Origin: Oceanospirillum sp048264105
GTDB lineage: Bacteria > Pseudomonadota > Gammaproteobacteria > Pseudomonadales > Halomonadaceae
Assembly (NCBI GenBank): GCA_048264105.1
Contig: JBLXDJ010000001.1
Location: forward strand, 558,001-622,000
Length of the DNA stretch: 64,000 nt
Reading direction: 5' to 3'
Shown: one piece after another, positions 7,740 through 16,873 of the stretch
Numbering within the stretch: the first letter of the stretch is position 1
Layout of the letters: every line of letters starts with the position of its first letter
Program-made: the position numbers and the translations under genes
Notes under the pieces: generated by a model
The model's input: the letters and a program-made list of their open reading frames with translations, nothing else
Told to the model about the DNA's origin: nothing
Database searches by the model: none

Positions 7740-9086
7740 ATGACACATAACAGTTTCGATAAACCATCACTGATGAATGGTGCTATTCGGGTGATTATTG
7801 CAGAGCACGGCGGTATATGGCGTGTTCTGGATATTCTGGAGCAATTACAGCGACAGATGAATATGGAGGATATCGCGCCGGACGCTGAACTTATCGGTGC
7901 CATCCTGGATTATCTGAAAAGCTTCTCCCATCGTATCCATCAGGATGGCAACGATATCCTGTTGCATCAGCTACTGCGTGAACGTGTACCTGAGGCTGAG
8001 GCGTTGCTTAGCCGTCAGACGGAGGATCATGTTGTTGGTGCCGTCCGGATCGCTGAGCTGAGAGGTTTGCTGGACCGTTGTGTCCGGGAATATCCTCAGG
8101 GGCGGGATCTGTTCAGTAAGCAGTTGAGTCGTTTCATTTTTGCCTTGCGTAAGCATATCAAACGGGAAGAGGGCATCGTAGTGCCTCTTGCCCGCGAGCA
8201 TCTGCACGAAGAGGACTGGCTGGCACTGGTCAGCTCCCGTGATCAGGACGATGATCCTCTGTTCGGCAGTCAGGTTCGGGCTGAATTCAGTGCCTTGCGG
8301 GAACGCATTGCACAGATGACCCCCGAAGGCATCAGCGGTTTGCGGGTTGCCGAACCATCAGCTGACCGACAAAAAGATCATCCCCCTCTGATAAGACTCG
8401 ATGAGATCAGTTGTCAGTTTGATGAAAGCGTGGCACTGAATAAGGTCAGCCTTGAGATAAATCAGGGGGAAATCGTTTCGATTACCGGAGGGGATGGCAG
8501 CGGTAAGACCAGTCTTTTCAAGACGATTTGCGGTCTGGAAAATCTGGCCTCCGGTAGTGTCTATTTCTCAGGGCTGGATATCAGTCGCATGCCCGCGGAT
8601 AAACGCATCTATACCGGAATTGTTCATGTTCCTGAGGGGCGTCAGGTGTTTGGTCCTATGTCTGTTGAGGATAATATCCTGCTGGGTTCATACTCCAGAA
8701 AAATGGATGCATCGGTTTATTCCGACCTGGAGAGCCTGTATGACCTCGTCCCTGTTTTAAGGCAAAAGCGAAATATGATGGCCGGTTCGCTCAATCAGGG
8801 CGAGCAACAATTGTTGGCCATCGCCCGTGGACTGATGGCGAAGCCCAAGCTGCTATTGATTGATGAGCCCTATTCCGGGTTAGCTCCCGATCAGGTGGGG
8901 GATATCAGTCGGATTATCCGGCGATTAAAGAAAGAAGGGGTAACCCTGATCATCACAGAACCTAAGTCAGGTTTTGCCTCTGAAATTGCAGACAGGCAAC
9001 TGTTTATGCGATCCGGAGAGATTGTTGATCAGGAAAACAGTGCCCGGGGGGTATCGGCTGACTCTGATCTGGAGATGCTGGCCTGA
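7740..9086 (+). CDS. Hemerythrin-like domain fused to a LivF-type ABC ATPase
   Basis: The 448-residue protein has two parts. Residues about 15-160 form a four-helix hemerythrin-like bundle with histidine patches in the expected order: EHGGIWRVLDIL, SHRIHQDGNDILLHQLL, EDHVVGAVRIAEL and RKHIKREEGIVVPLARE. In the second patch the usual bridging glutamate of HHxxE appears to be replaced (HQDGN), so iron binding is uncertain. Residues about 215-435 are an ABC ATPase of the branched-chain amino acid (LivF) class, with Walker A GGDGSGKTS, a degenerate signature LNQGEQQLLAIARGL, and Walker B KLLLIDEP. No membrane segment or permease gene is adjacent. A domain union of this kind suggests an oxygen- or redox-gated soluble ATPase. 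The start is backed by an AGGAG box. It is divergent from paaX. Confidence 0.8.
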   Translation: MTHNSFDKPSLMNGAIRVIIAEHGGIWRVLDILEQLQRQMNMEDIAPDAELIGAILDYLKSFSHRIHQDGNDILLHQLLRERVPEAEALLSRQTEDHVVGAVRIAELRGLLDRCVREYPQGRDLFSKQLSRFIFALRKHIKREEGIVVPLAREHLHEEDWLALVSSRDQDDDPLFGSQVRAEFSALRERIAQMTPEGISGLRVAEPSADRQKDHPPLIRLDEISCQFDESVALNKVSLEINQGEIVSITGGDGSGKTSLFKTICGLENLASGSVYFSGLDISRMPADKRIYTGIVHVPEGRQVFGPMSVEDNILLGSYSRKMDASVYSDLESLYDLVPVLRQKRNMMAGSLNQGEQQLLAIARGLMAKPKLLLIDEPYSGLAPDQVGDISRIIRRLKKEGVTLIITEPKSGFASEIADRQLFMRSGEIVDQENSARGVSADSDLEMLA

Positions 9087-9110
9087 CAGGGGCATGGGCC
9101 GATCTGAAAT

Positions 9111-9139
9111 AAGAAATCCCGCAATCTGCGGGATTTCTT
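9111..9139. terminator. Bidirectional hairpin terminator between convergent genes
   Basis: Arms AGAAATCCCGCA (9112-9123) and TGCGGGATTTCT (9127-9138) are perfectly complementary with a 3-nt loop and are flanked by A and T tracts. It lies between the stops of the hemerythrin-ABC gene (plus) and the CZB chemoreceptor gene (minus), serving both. Confidence 0.85.
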
Positions 9140-9165
9140 TATAACAGCGTACTGCCTAATAAGGA

Positions 9166-11208
9166 TCAGGCTGCGCTTTGATGTTTTTCCTCGACCATGG
9201 CATCCAGCAATGCCATAACCTCATCGCTTGCCGCTTCTGCCCGTTGTACAGCAGCAACAATTTCATCCCTGATATCCTGATTGCCGAGCCAGTTATCGGA
9301 TGCAAGATCAACGGCAAAGCCTGCACACTTGTGAACGGCTGCATGAGGTTTTTGCAGCTGTTTGAAACTGTTCAGATGACGGAACTGTTCGTAGCCAATA
9401 CCCTCATCGTACCATTTGCCAAGACGGCAATTATGATGATCAACACTAACCGCGTTGACGGCATCAACATGCTGCTGCGTATCCTGAATACCCAGGTAGG
9501 TACGCTGTTTGTAGACGATATGATCCACCTTAGCCAGAATGGTAAAGTTCTTATCACTGGCGTGGGCAAGGCGTTTATTAGTGTCAATGGCAGAAGAGGC
9601 AAGCCGGTTGAAGGTTTCGTGAAAACCACCAATATCCCGGTTAAGGGCTTCAGCTTCTCCACCTGCCTGTTCTGATGCCGTTCGCATCTGTTTGGATCGC
9701 TCAGAAAAGGTTTCGATGATACGGCTGATATTTTCGGCGGCATCCTTTGAGCGCCCCGCCAAGGTTCTGACTTCATCGGCAACAACCGCAAAGCCCCGGC
9801 CATGCTCACCGGCACGGGCGGCTTCGATGGAGGCATTAAGAGCCAATAGGTTGGTTTGTTCTGATATATCCGAAATCAGGGCGAGGGCATCAACGACACG
9901 GCTTCCATCCTCATCCAGCTTATTGACCAGCTCCTGAATATTGCTCAGAACGCCGGTAATATTGGACAGCTGGTGCAGCATGGTATCAATAACCCGTTCT
10001 GATGCTTCAACGTCGTTTCTGTTTTCACTGGAGGTATTCAGTGCAAAGCGAATCTCTTCAATAACACCGGTCAGGTCGGTTTGAATGGTGGTCAGGTTGG
10101 GTACCAGACACTGTACATTGACCTCATTCAGCTTCGACATCAGCTCGTTGCGGGATCGGATTGAGCGAACCTGACGCATCGCTTCAAGGCCGGTATTCAG
10201 TTGCTCCAGCGAGCGTTTTGGCGCACCGGAAACCGCGGTGCTGATCGCGAGACGGTGTTCCTGTCCCTCCGAAACATCAAGAAAAGCACTGTCGGCTTCA
10301 AGGTAAAAACTCTGGATCTGATCGAGAAGTTCGTTCATCTCCCAGGCGACCTGACCAACCTCACCTAACCCGGATATGTCGTTAACCCTGTGGTGGAGTT
10401 CACCCATTTTGCCCCGCTTTATGGTGTGGTGAACCCGATGCAGAACTTTTAAAGCACGGGAAAGAATTCGACGCATAAAGAGAATGACAGCCAGAACCGC
10501 CAGCGGGTAGAGCAGGAACCAGCTGCTGGCAGAGTAGAAATACTGACCAGCCGCTGTGACCAGTATCGCCAGACCGAGGTGAATGCCCTGAGCGATATTC
10601 ACCTGTGTATGCAGAAACGGCCAGGCAGCACTGTTGCTGGAGGTTTGTCGCGCATAGGTTGAGCGATAATTGGCTTTGTTTTCCGTCTTGACGGGTGCTT
10701 CATTATGATGGGCTTCCAGCAGGTATTCGCTGTAACTGCTGTGTCCCGCTTCCTGTAGCAGCTTCTCCAGACATTCCAGTCCACTGTTCAGATCGTTACT
10801 TTCAGCCTTCAGTACCTGAGCATAGATAGGCTCAATCAGTCGTATCATCGCCTCGGTTGCAGGGTAATGTACGGCGCAATAGCCGACTTTTTTCCCGCTG
10901 GCGTCATAATTGGGATAGAGAGCCGAGAAACTCCAGTATGCGTGACCGCTGGCGCTGGAGTTTTTGATCAGAATGAAGGCTTCATCGTTTTTCTCAAGTC
11001 GCTTCCAGACACGGTGCCAGATGCAGCGAGGCATCTCTTTGTGTCGCACCAGATTGTGGTTGAAGCCAATCAGCTCTTTCTCGTGATAACCAGAAACCCG
11101 CATAAAGACCCGGTTAACGTAGGTGATTTTCCCTTCAAGGTTGGTGATCGATACCATGGTATCACCGGTATCGGGGGTGTTAATGGGTCCTGACTCAAAC
11201 GCTGACAT
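9166..11208 (-). CDS. Methyl-accepting chemotaxis protein with N-terminal PAS and C-terminal CZB domain
   Basis: The protein has 680 residues. A cytoplasmic PAS domain comes first (about 15-120: GKITYVNRVFMRVSGYHEKE, like Aer). Membrane helices follow near 205-245, then a HAMP-like linker and the methyl-accepting coiled coil, whose hairpin tip is EQTNLLALNASIEAARAGE (about 475-495). The C-terminus is a CZB zinc-binding domain (HHNCRLGKWYDEG, then PHAAVHKCAG). PAS plus CZB argues for an internal redox, energy-state or hypochlorous-acid sensor rather than a periplasmic ligand receptor; this is inferred from family knowledge. It signals through CheA/CheW at the pole. No che genes are in the window. 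Confidence 0.9.
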   Translation of the reverse strand: MSAFESGPINTPDTGDTMVSITNLEGKITYVNRVFMRVSGYHEKELIGFNHNLVRHKEMPRCIWHRVWKRLEKNDEAFILIKNSSASGHAYWSFSALYPNYDASGKKVGYCAVHYPATEAMIRLIEPIYAQVLKAESNDLNSGLECLEKLLQEAGHSSYSEYLLEAHHNEAPVKTENKANYRSTYARQTSSNSAAWPFLHTQVNIAQGIHLGLAILVTAAGQYFYSASSWFLLYPLAVLAVILFMRRILSRALKVLHRVHHTIKRGKMGELHHRVNDISGLGEVGQVAWEMNELLDQIQSFYLEADSAFLDVSEGQEHRLAISTAVSGAPKRSLEQLNTGLEAMRQVRSIRSRNELMSKLNEVNVQCLVPNLTTIQTDLTGVIEEIRFALNTSSENRNDVEASERVIDTMLHQLSNITGVLSNIQELVNKLDEDGSRVVDALALISDISEQTNLLALNASIEAARAGEHGRGFAVVADEVRTLAGRSKDAAENISRIIETFSERSKQMRTASEQAGGEAEALNRDIGGFHETFNRLASSAIDTNKRLAHASDKNFTILAKVDHIVYKQRTYLGIQDTQQHVDAVNAVSVDHHNCRLGKWYDEGIGYEQFRHLNSFKQLQKPHAAVHKCAGFAVDLASDNWLGNQDIRDEIVAAVQRAEAASDEVMALLDAMVEEKHQSAA

Positions 11209-11235
11209 GCTGCCTCCTGGCTGAAACTATTCTGA

Positions 11236-11293
11236 CCGGATAATAGGCCTTCAATATTTCAGGTATTCAATCGATTACCTGAATATTATCCGG
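11236..11293. repeat. Nested inverted repeats upstream of the PAS/CZB chemoreceptor gene
   Basis: CCGGATAATA (11236-11245) is matched by TATTATCCGG (11284-11293). Nested inside are AATATTTCAGGTA (11253-11265) and TACCTGAATATT (11276-11287). The right arms overlap, so two alternative pairings compete. A further short stem GCCTTCC/GGAAGGC follows at 11293-11310. It lies 28-85 bp upstream of the start at 11208 and could be an operator or a structured leader. Confidence 0.45.
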
Positions 11294-11401
11294 CCTTCCT
11301 TCAGGAAGGCAATGATCAAGGTCTTCTTAAGTAGGTTTTTCTGAATTACAAGTGTGGCATGATCCTATACAGTCTCCTTATCCAAACCGTTACCCGTTGC
11401 A

Positions 11402-12715
11402 TCATCCGCACATCGCCATCACGGAGCTGGCGATTGGTGTCTGCAGGTGCAATAAATTGTGAATTTTGGCGATAACCTCTTCCGGTAGCTCAGAAGGCTC
11501 TACTGCCCGTAATACTTTGTGCGGGCAATTTTTGAGACTGAGATCCATTGGCTGTTCAGAATCCATAGCCAGCAGGTCCGGGGTGAGAATACGCTTAACA
11601 ACGGGCTGTGAGCGTTTATCGGGATGGGTATCGGTCACCAGTGCGATGGTCAGGTCATCGAGCTGAACCAGTGTGCCGATAGGGTAGACCCCAACACAGG
11701 CGATAAAGCGTTCAACCAGAGTGCCGTCGAAATGTTTGTTTCTGAGTTGGTATAGCTGACTTAATGCCTGGGTCGGATTGTCAGACGGTTTATAAAGGCG
11801 GTCACGGGTCATCGCTTCGTAAGCCATCACGATTGAGAGTATACGGGCCATCAGAGGGATGCGCTTGCCACGAATACCGGAAGGATAGCCGGAGCCGTCG
11901 TAACGCTCATGGTGATAGGCCACAATGCTATCAATCTGTTTGAGGGATTCATCTCTGCCAATCAGTGCCCGACCATCCTCAACGTGCTGTTGAATCATCA
12001 GTCGCTGACCCACACTCAGGATACCCTTGTTGCACAGCAGACTTTCAGGAACCTTGAGCATGCCGATGTCATGCAGCAAGGCGCCTAAGCCTATCTGGAT
12101 CAGTTGATCTTTATTCATGCCGAGCCTGCGGCCGAATAGCAGACTCCAGATGCAAACATCGGTCGATTTTTGGGCGAGACTGCCGTTTTTGGGGGTGATG
12201 TGGTTCATCGTTGCCAGCACTTCCGGCTGAGCAATGCTGGAGATCAGAATATGCTGAACGGCATCGAACAGCTCTTTGGTATGCACGGAGCCACCGGTTC
12301 GTATATCGGTGAACATCTCCTCCAGCTCATGGCGGGTATCTTCCACGCTACTCTGGGCGTACTCGGGGGTGATTTTGGCCCGCACACGTTTTAGCTTTTC
12401 TGTTCTGAGAGCCTGTTGTTTCTCTTTATCATCAGCGGAGAGTGGTTTCGGGGTGTGATGGCTTACCTTTTGGGCGGCTTGTGGCGGATGTTTGGCTTCT
12501 GAGGGTGTTTTACCTTCCTCTGTAGGCTCTGAGGAGGTTTCAGAAGGTGAGCCAACCACAATAACGCGCTCACAATACCGACTGAGTCGAATAATATCGT
12601 CAGCCGTCTCGATGACGAAGGGTTTGTCCCAGAAAGGGATCTGTTCCCAGGGACAATCCAGGGAGATGACTTCCATGCCCGGTCTTAAATTCCTGACAGC
12701 TATCGCTTTCGGCAT
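11402..12715 (-). CDS. HD-GYP domain protein with N-terminal DUF3391-like region
   Basis: From the ATG at 12715 (GAGG box 6 bp upstream) the protein has 437 residues; an upstream in-frame ATG at 12775 lacks such support. The first about 110 residues (AIAVRNLRPGMEVISLD, DKPFVIETADDI) resemble the DUF3391 domain often found before HD-GYP. The phosphodiesterase domain occupies about 175-330, with HDIGMLKVPESLL, HHERYDGSGYPSG and IPLMARILSIV. The HD and GYP residues are intact, so hydrolysis of cyclic di-GMP is expected. It lies between two chemoreceptor genes, fitting control of motility. It reads alone on the minus strand. Confidence 0.9.
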   Translation of the reverse strand: MPKAIAVRNLRPGMEVISLDCPWEQIPFWDKPFVIETADDIIRLSRYCERVIVVGSPSETSSEPTEEGKTPSEAKHPPQAAQKVSHHTPKPLSADDKEKQQALRTEKLKRVRAKITPEYAQSSVEDTRHELEEMFTDIRTGGSVHTKELFDAVQHILISSIAQPEVLATMNHITPKNGSLAQKSTDVCIWSLLFGRRLGMNKDQLIQIGLGALLHDIGMLKVPESLLCNKGILSVGQRLMIQQHVEDGRALIGRDESLKQIDSIVAYHHERYDGSGYPSGIRGKRIPLMARILSIVMAYEAMTRDRLYKPSDNPTQALSQLYQLRNKHFDGTLVERFIACVGVYPIGTLVQLDDLTIALVTDTHPDKRSQPVVKRILTPDLLAMDSEQPMDLSLKNCPHKVLRAVEPSELPEEVIAKIHNLLHLQTPIASSVMAMCG

Positions 12716-12876
12716 GATACGCCTCATATGCAGCGGTACAGTGGGTGCTGGCTGTTTTCTGGCTAACAGCTGCAATCAGGTTGTGGGGGTGCTTCTAAGT
12801 GTAGGCGCAGTTTTACAAATATGTGTAAATAATGAAGTTATGGCCTGGAAGTGAGCGGTGAGCAGAAAACTGGCAC

Positions 12877-12906
12877 AAAAAAAGGAGGCACATGGCCTCC
12901 TTTTTT
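12877..12906 (-). terminator. Hairpin terminator after the YjfB-like gene
   Basis: GGAGGC (12884-12889) pairs with GCCTCC (12895-12900), flanked by seven A on the left and six T on the right, so it works on both strands. On the minus strand it terminates the small gene ending at 12925. Confidence 0.8.
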
Positions 12907-12924
12907 AAACGTAACAGTCAGAAA

Positions 12925-13131
12925 TCAGGCTGAAACGTCAATTTTGTTGCCCAGATGAGGCTCTACAGAAGCCGCAGGCTGAACAGTGTTGATTGAACTC
13001 AGCAGAGTATCCATGATGACTTTGCCCTGATCCTTGGCTTTGCCTACGAGTGCAACCTGAGCGCCGAGCAGGGCGTCTTGTTTACCCGCCTGATTCGCAT
13101 AGTTAGCAGCACTGCTGTTTGAAATTTCCAT
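12925..13131 (-). CDS. Small YjfB-like putative motility protein
   Basis: This is a 68-residue protein read from the ATG at 13131, which has a GGAGAG box 7 bp upstream; the longer frame to 13167 has none. The sequence MEISNSSAANYANQ, then DALLGAQVALVGKAKDQGKVIMDTL and a C-terminal LGNKIDVSA, matches the short YjfB motility-protein family (about 60 residues, no signal peptide, helical). The family is tied to flagellar gene neighbourhoods, but its molecular role is unknown. Its position between an HD-GYP gene and a chemoreceptor gene agrees with a motility link. A strong hairpin terminator follows. Confidence 0.75.
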   Translation of the reverse strand: MEISNSSAANYANQAGKQDALLGAQVALVGKAKDQGKVIMDTLLSSINTVQPAASVEPHLGNKIDVSA

Positions 13132-13303
13132 TGAAACTCTCCTATGGAGTTGTGAATCTACAACCATTGTAACGGCGGCTGATCCAAAAGCTGAAGTAAT
13201 CCTCAGTATCTCTTTGTAACCGTTGTTTTAGGTTTTAAAACAACCTAGCGAAGCTTACAGGCCTCAGCTCTATGAGAGTAGACCTGTTACTCAGAAATTT
13301 CTA

Positions 13304-15193
13304 TCAGATTACAAACCGACTGGATTCCTCTTTAAGATCGGCAGCCAGCGACGATAGCTTTTTAACCTGTTGTTCACTTTCTTCAGCATCAACCGCAAGA
13401 TCATCAGCAACACTGCGGATCGTATCTGTGTTGCTGTGGATCTCTTCGCTCAGGGCGGCCTGCTGCTCTGTCGCACTGCTGATGTGGGTTGCAAGGTGAC
13501 TGATCGATTCAACGGCAGCCAGAATCTGAGTCAGCATCTCTTTCGCCTGTCCGGCATCTGAAACACTTTCTTCAGCCAGAAGGCTACTGTCCTGCATCAG
13601 CTGGGTGGCCTGAACGGCAGACTGCTGAACCGATTCCATCACCTGCTGAATCTCACTGGTTGAGCTGCTGGTGCGCTGTGACAAACTGCGGACTTCGTCA
13701 GCAACCACGGCAAAACCACGACCGGCTTCACCAGCCCTTGCGGCTTCAATGGCAGCATTCAGTGCCAGAAGGTTAGTTTGTTCTGCGATCTCTTCAATGG
13801 TGTTCAAAATTCCGGTAATACCCTGGGCGTGCTTGTTAAGCTCGGTAACAACGCTGCTGGCGTTATCCAGTTTTGTTGCCAGATCATTAACAGAACGCTG
13901 GCTCTTGGATACCTGTCGAATACCTTCCTGGCCCAGTGACAGTGTCTGATCTACCTGAGAGTTGGCGTTGTGCACATGCTGGATAATATCCTGAGTGGAT
14001 TGTGCCAGCTGGTTGACCGCTTCCGCCACGGCATTGGTTTCAGAGCGTTGCTGATAGATTTTCTGGCTGTTTTGCTCTGTTTTATCGGCAATGATACCGG
14101 ACTGGTTGCTTAAATCGACGGCTGTTACTTCCAGTCGGCCAATGGTGCTGTGCAGGTTCTTCACAAAATGATTGAAGTCGTTGGCCAGCTTGCCAACTTC
14201 ATCAGAACTCTGGCTCTGGATTCGTTGGGTCAGATCACCTTCACCTTTGGCAATGTTGCCTAAAGCCGCGCCGACCCGGTGCAGATCTTTCAGCAGAATC
14301 TTAACCATTGCCGCCACAGACAGCATGACCAGCAGGAAGATACCCAGGCTGATCAGAAACTGAATGCCCAGCGTTTCTGTGAAGGGTTGCATCTCAGTCG
14401 CTTCATCAACCTCGACGCCCAGCTGCCATGAAGAGTTTGGAATGGTCACAATGCGGATCAGCTTGTCGCCGGATGCGGTAGGTACCCGCGTCAGAGCGGC
14501 GCTATTGCCCAGATTGCTTAACGCCTGATCGTTCAGCTGTGGGTAGAGGCGGGCAACGGGTTGTAGCTGGAAGTCCTTATTCTGATGCGCAATGACGAGG
14601 CCTTTGTCATTAAGTAAAAACAGTTGGCTGTTTGCTCCGGATTCAAAAGAGGTGATCTCGGCAAAAAGCTGCTTAAGCTGCAGGTCGGCACCGATGATGC
14701 CGGTTATCTGACCGTTGTGGATCAGTGGGCGGGCGATGGTAAAGGTCATCTCTTTGGTGGTCCGGTCTTCGTAGGGACCGATCAGCACCATCTGTTTCTC
14801 TTCAATGGCTTTTTTGTACCAGGGACGTGTACGGGGATCGTAGCCGTTAACAAAGAAGGTTCTGCCATTGCTGCCGATTCGGGTGCCATCAGTAAGACCG
14901 GCAAAGATGGCGATAAATTCACCGGCTTCGCGGGTCATGTTCAGCTGCTCGATAAAGGCATCCTGATCGGCAGGTCGCTCTGCCAGCGTGTTGAGCAGCT
15001 GGTATTTTGCAGATAGCCAGCGTTCAACGCCTTTTCCCACCGCATTGGAGACACCATCAACACGCTGGGTAACGTTATCACGGGTCATATCAGAGAGACG
15101 AAAAGCGGAGAAACCGGTTAATGCAAGAGAGGTGACAAAAACGGCAAGGGTTGCCATGGCAATAATCTTTGCCCGGAGAGAGAGCCCCTTCAT
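13304..15193 (-). CDS. Methyl-accepting chemotaxis protein with periplasmic dCache sensor
   Basis: The 629-residue receptor has a first membrane helix at about 10-30, then a large periplasmic double Cache domain (about 35-275, with YDPRTRPWYKKAIEEK and GPYEDRTTKEMTFTIARPL). A second membrane helix is at about 280-302, followed by HAMP (LHRVGAALGNIAKGEGDLT) and a methyl-accepting domain with tip EQTNLLALNAAIEAARAGE. Cache receptors of this class bind small molecules such as amino acids or organic acids; the ligand here is unknown. The gene lies directly upstream of the end of paaK, so a role in taxis to aromatic acids is possible but unproved. There is no hairpin close after its stop. Confidence 0.9.
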   Translation of the reverse strand: MKGLSLRAKIIAMATLAVFVTSLALTGFSAFRLSDMTRDNVTQRVDGVSNAVGKGVERWLSAKYQLLNTLAERPADQDAFIEQLNMTREAGEFIAIFAGLTDGTRIGSNGRTFFVNGYDPRTRPWYKKAIEEKQMVLIGPYEDRTTKEMTFTIARPLIHNGQITGIIGADLQLKQLFAEITSFESGANSQLFLLNDKGLVIAHQNKDFQLQPVARLYPQLNDQALSNLGNSAALTRVPTASGDKLIRIVTIPNSSWQLGVEVDEATEMQPFTETLGIQFLISLGIFLLVMLSVAAMVKILLKDLHRVGAALGNIAKGEGDLTQRIQSQSSDEVGKLANDFNHFVKNLHSTIGRLEVTAVDLSNQSGIIADKTEQNSQKIYQQRSETNAVAEAVNQLAQSTQDIIQHVHNANSQVDQTLSLGQEGIRQVSKSQRSVNDLATKLDNASSVVTELNKHAQGITGILNTIEEIAEQTNLLALNAAIEAARAGEAGRGFAVVADEVRSLSQRTSSSTSEIQQVMESVQQSAVQATQLMQDSSLLAEESVSDAGQAKEMLTQILAAVESISHLATHISSATEQQAALSEEIHSNTDTIRSVADDLAVDAEESEQQVKKLSSLAADLKEESSRFVI

Positions 15194-15394
15194 TATTTAG
15201 TCCTTTATTATTTTTGATTCGATACGGGTTGTCTGGTGGTCAGGAGCGCACGCTGGAGATTCGTTCTTCCTTAAACCTGACAGAATCTGACCAATATAGT
15301 TTTTTGTCCATACAAATACTACTGGCTCTGGCTAATATATGATGTGTACTAAGGCTAGGATTAAGAAAGTGTGAACGGGTCATACAATACAACG

Positions 15395-15420
15395 AAAAAC
15401 CCCGGATGACCGGGGTTTTT
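15395..15420 (-). terminator. Terminator at the end of the paaFGHIJK operon
   Basis: AAAAACCCCGG (15395-15405) and CCGGGGTTTTT (15410-15420) form a perfect 11-bp stem with a 4-nt loop and A/T flanks, 28 bp past the paaK stop. Confidence 0.85.
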
Positions 15421-15448
15421 GCAAAGATACGCTTTTGATCGAGGGCGA

Positions 15449-16747
15449 TTAACGCAGATCTGTAACGCGCTTCGCTTTACCTTCAGAGCGAGCCAGAGAG
15501 CCCGGCGAGGTCACATCGATCTTGGTGCTGATACCCACAACAGACTTGATATGGTGCTGGAGTTCCTTAACAACAGAATCCTGATCAGCACCTTGTGCCG
15601 CCGGTGTCAGTTCAACTTTTACGTTTACAACATCCAGATTACCCTGCTTGGAAACCACAATCTCGTAGTGAGGAGCCAGAGCAGGAATCTTCAGGATCTG
15701 TTCCTCGATCTGAGTCGGGAACACATTCACACCACGAATGATCAGCATGTCATCGGAACGACCTGTGATCTTATCGATGCGGCGCATCGGGCGCGCAGTA
15801 CCCGGCAGCAGGCGGGTCAGGTCACGGGTACGGTAACGGATAACCGGCAATGCTTCTTTGGTCAGGGAGGTGAATACCAGTTCACCGTATTCACCGTCAG
15901 GCAGTACTTCACCCGTGTTCGGGTCGATAATCTCAGGGTAGAAGTGATCTTCCCAGATGGTTGGGCCATCTTTGGTTTCGGCACACTCCATCGCAACACC
16001 CGGACCCATCACCTCAGACAGGCCGTAAATATCGACAGCATCGATACCCAGACGTGTTTCAATGTTACCGCGCATCTCTTCGGTCCACGGCTCAGCACCG
16101 AAGATACCGATACGCAGAGCCATCTCTTTAGGGTCGACACCCTGACGCTCCATCTCATCGATCAGGTTCAGCATATAAGAAGGGGTTACCATGATCACAT
16201 CAGGATCAAAGTCACGCATCAGCTGAACCTGTTTCTCAGTCTGACCGCCGGACATCGGAATAACCGCACAACCCAGACGTTCTGCACCATAGTGCGCGCC
16301 CAGACCACCGGTGAACAGGCCGTAGCCGTAGGAAACGTGTACTTTATCGGTGCTGCGACCACCTGCAGCACGGATAGAACGTGCCACAACATCAGCCCAG
16401 ACATTGATATCGTGCTGGGTGTAACCAACAACCGTTGGCTGACCAGTGGTACCTGAAGACGCATGAACACGAACCACTTCGCTCATCGGAACAGCGAAAG
16501 AATCAAACGGGTAAGCGTCACGCAGATATTGTTTGGTGGTAAACGGGAATAACTTAAGGTCATCCAGTGTTTTCAGATCAGAAGGGTGGACGCCTTTCTC
16601 ATCACACAGCTTACGGTAAGCCAGTACATTGTTGTAAGCGTGTTTAATACTGAATTTCATGCGGCTTAGCTGTAGCGCACGAATTTCATCAATACTTGCA
16701 GTTTCAATTGGATCGAGGGCGTTAGGATCGACTTTGTAGTTCATCAT
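15449..16747 (-). CDS. paaK: Phenylacetate-CoA ligase
   Basis: At 432 residues this has the length and signatures of PaaK: the adenylate-forming loop ASSGTTGQPTVVGYT (about 95-110), SYGYGLFTGGLGAHYGAERL, and the C-terminal RSDDMLIIRGVNVFPTQIEE with the hinge Asp/Arg. It activates phenylacetate to phenylacetyl-CoA with ATP in the cytosol, the entry step of the pathway and the source of the PaaX inducer. It is the last gene of the minus-strand paaFGHIJK cluster, separated from paaJ by 126 bp that contain a strong hairpin. Two adjacent ATG codons (16747 and 16744) are possible starts. Confidence 0.95.
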   Translation of the reverse strand: MMNYKVDPNALDPIETASIDEIRALQLSRMKFSIKHAYNNVLAYRKLCDEKGVHPSDLKTLDDLKLFPFTTKQYLRDAYPFDSFAVPMSEVVRVHASSGTTGQPTVVGYTQHDINVWADVVARSIRAAGGRSTDKVHVSYGYGLFTGGLGAHYGAERLGCAVIPMSGGQTEKQVQLMRDFDPDVIMVTPSYMLNLIDEMERQGVDPKEMALRIGIFGAEPWTEEMRGNIETRLGIDAVDIYGLSEVMGPGVAMECAETKDGPTIWEDHFYPEIIDPNTGEVLPDGEYGELVFTSLTKEALPVIRYRTRDLTRLLPGTARPMRRIDKITGRSDDMLIIRGVNVFPTQIEEQILKIPALAPHYEIVVSKQGNLDVVNVKVELTPAAQGADQDSVVKELQHHIKSVVGISTKIDVTSPGSLARSEGKAKRVTDLR

Positions 16748-16834
16748 AATGGTTGTCCTGTTAATCTCTTGTGTTCTTGTTCTGATTTTTATTGTTGGTC
16801 CTGCAGTGCCACCGACGACTCTTGGGCCGTTTAA

Positions 16835-16857
16835 CCGGGAAGGAATATCCTTCCCGG
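16835..16857 (-). other. Perfect hairpin in the paaJ-paaK intergenic space
   Basis: CCGGGAAGGA (16835-16844) and TCCTTCCCGG (16848-16857) give a 10-bp stem with a 3-nt loop. There is no T tract, so it more likely acts as an mRNA-stability or processing element within the operon than as a full terminator. Confidence 0.55.
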
Positions 16858-16873
16858 CCGGGTGGCTGAGCGC

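Noticed and set aside
15419..16456. 345-codon open frame on the plus strand opposite paaK
   Set aside because: It lies entirely antisense to a clear paaK, has no family resemblance or ribosome site, and is an expected shadow of a GC-biased gene.
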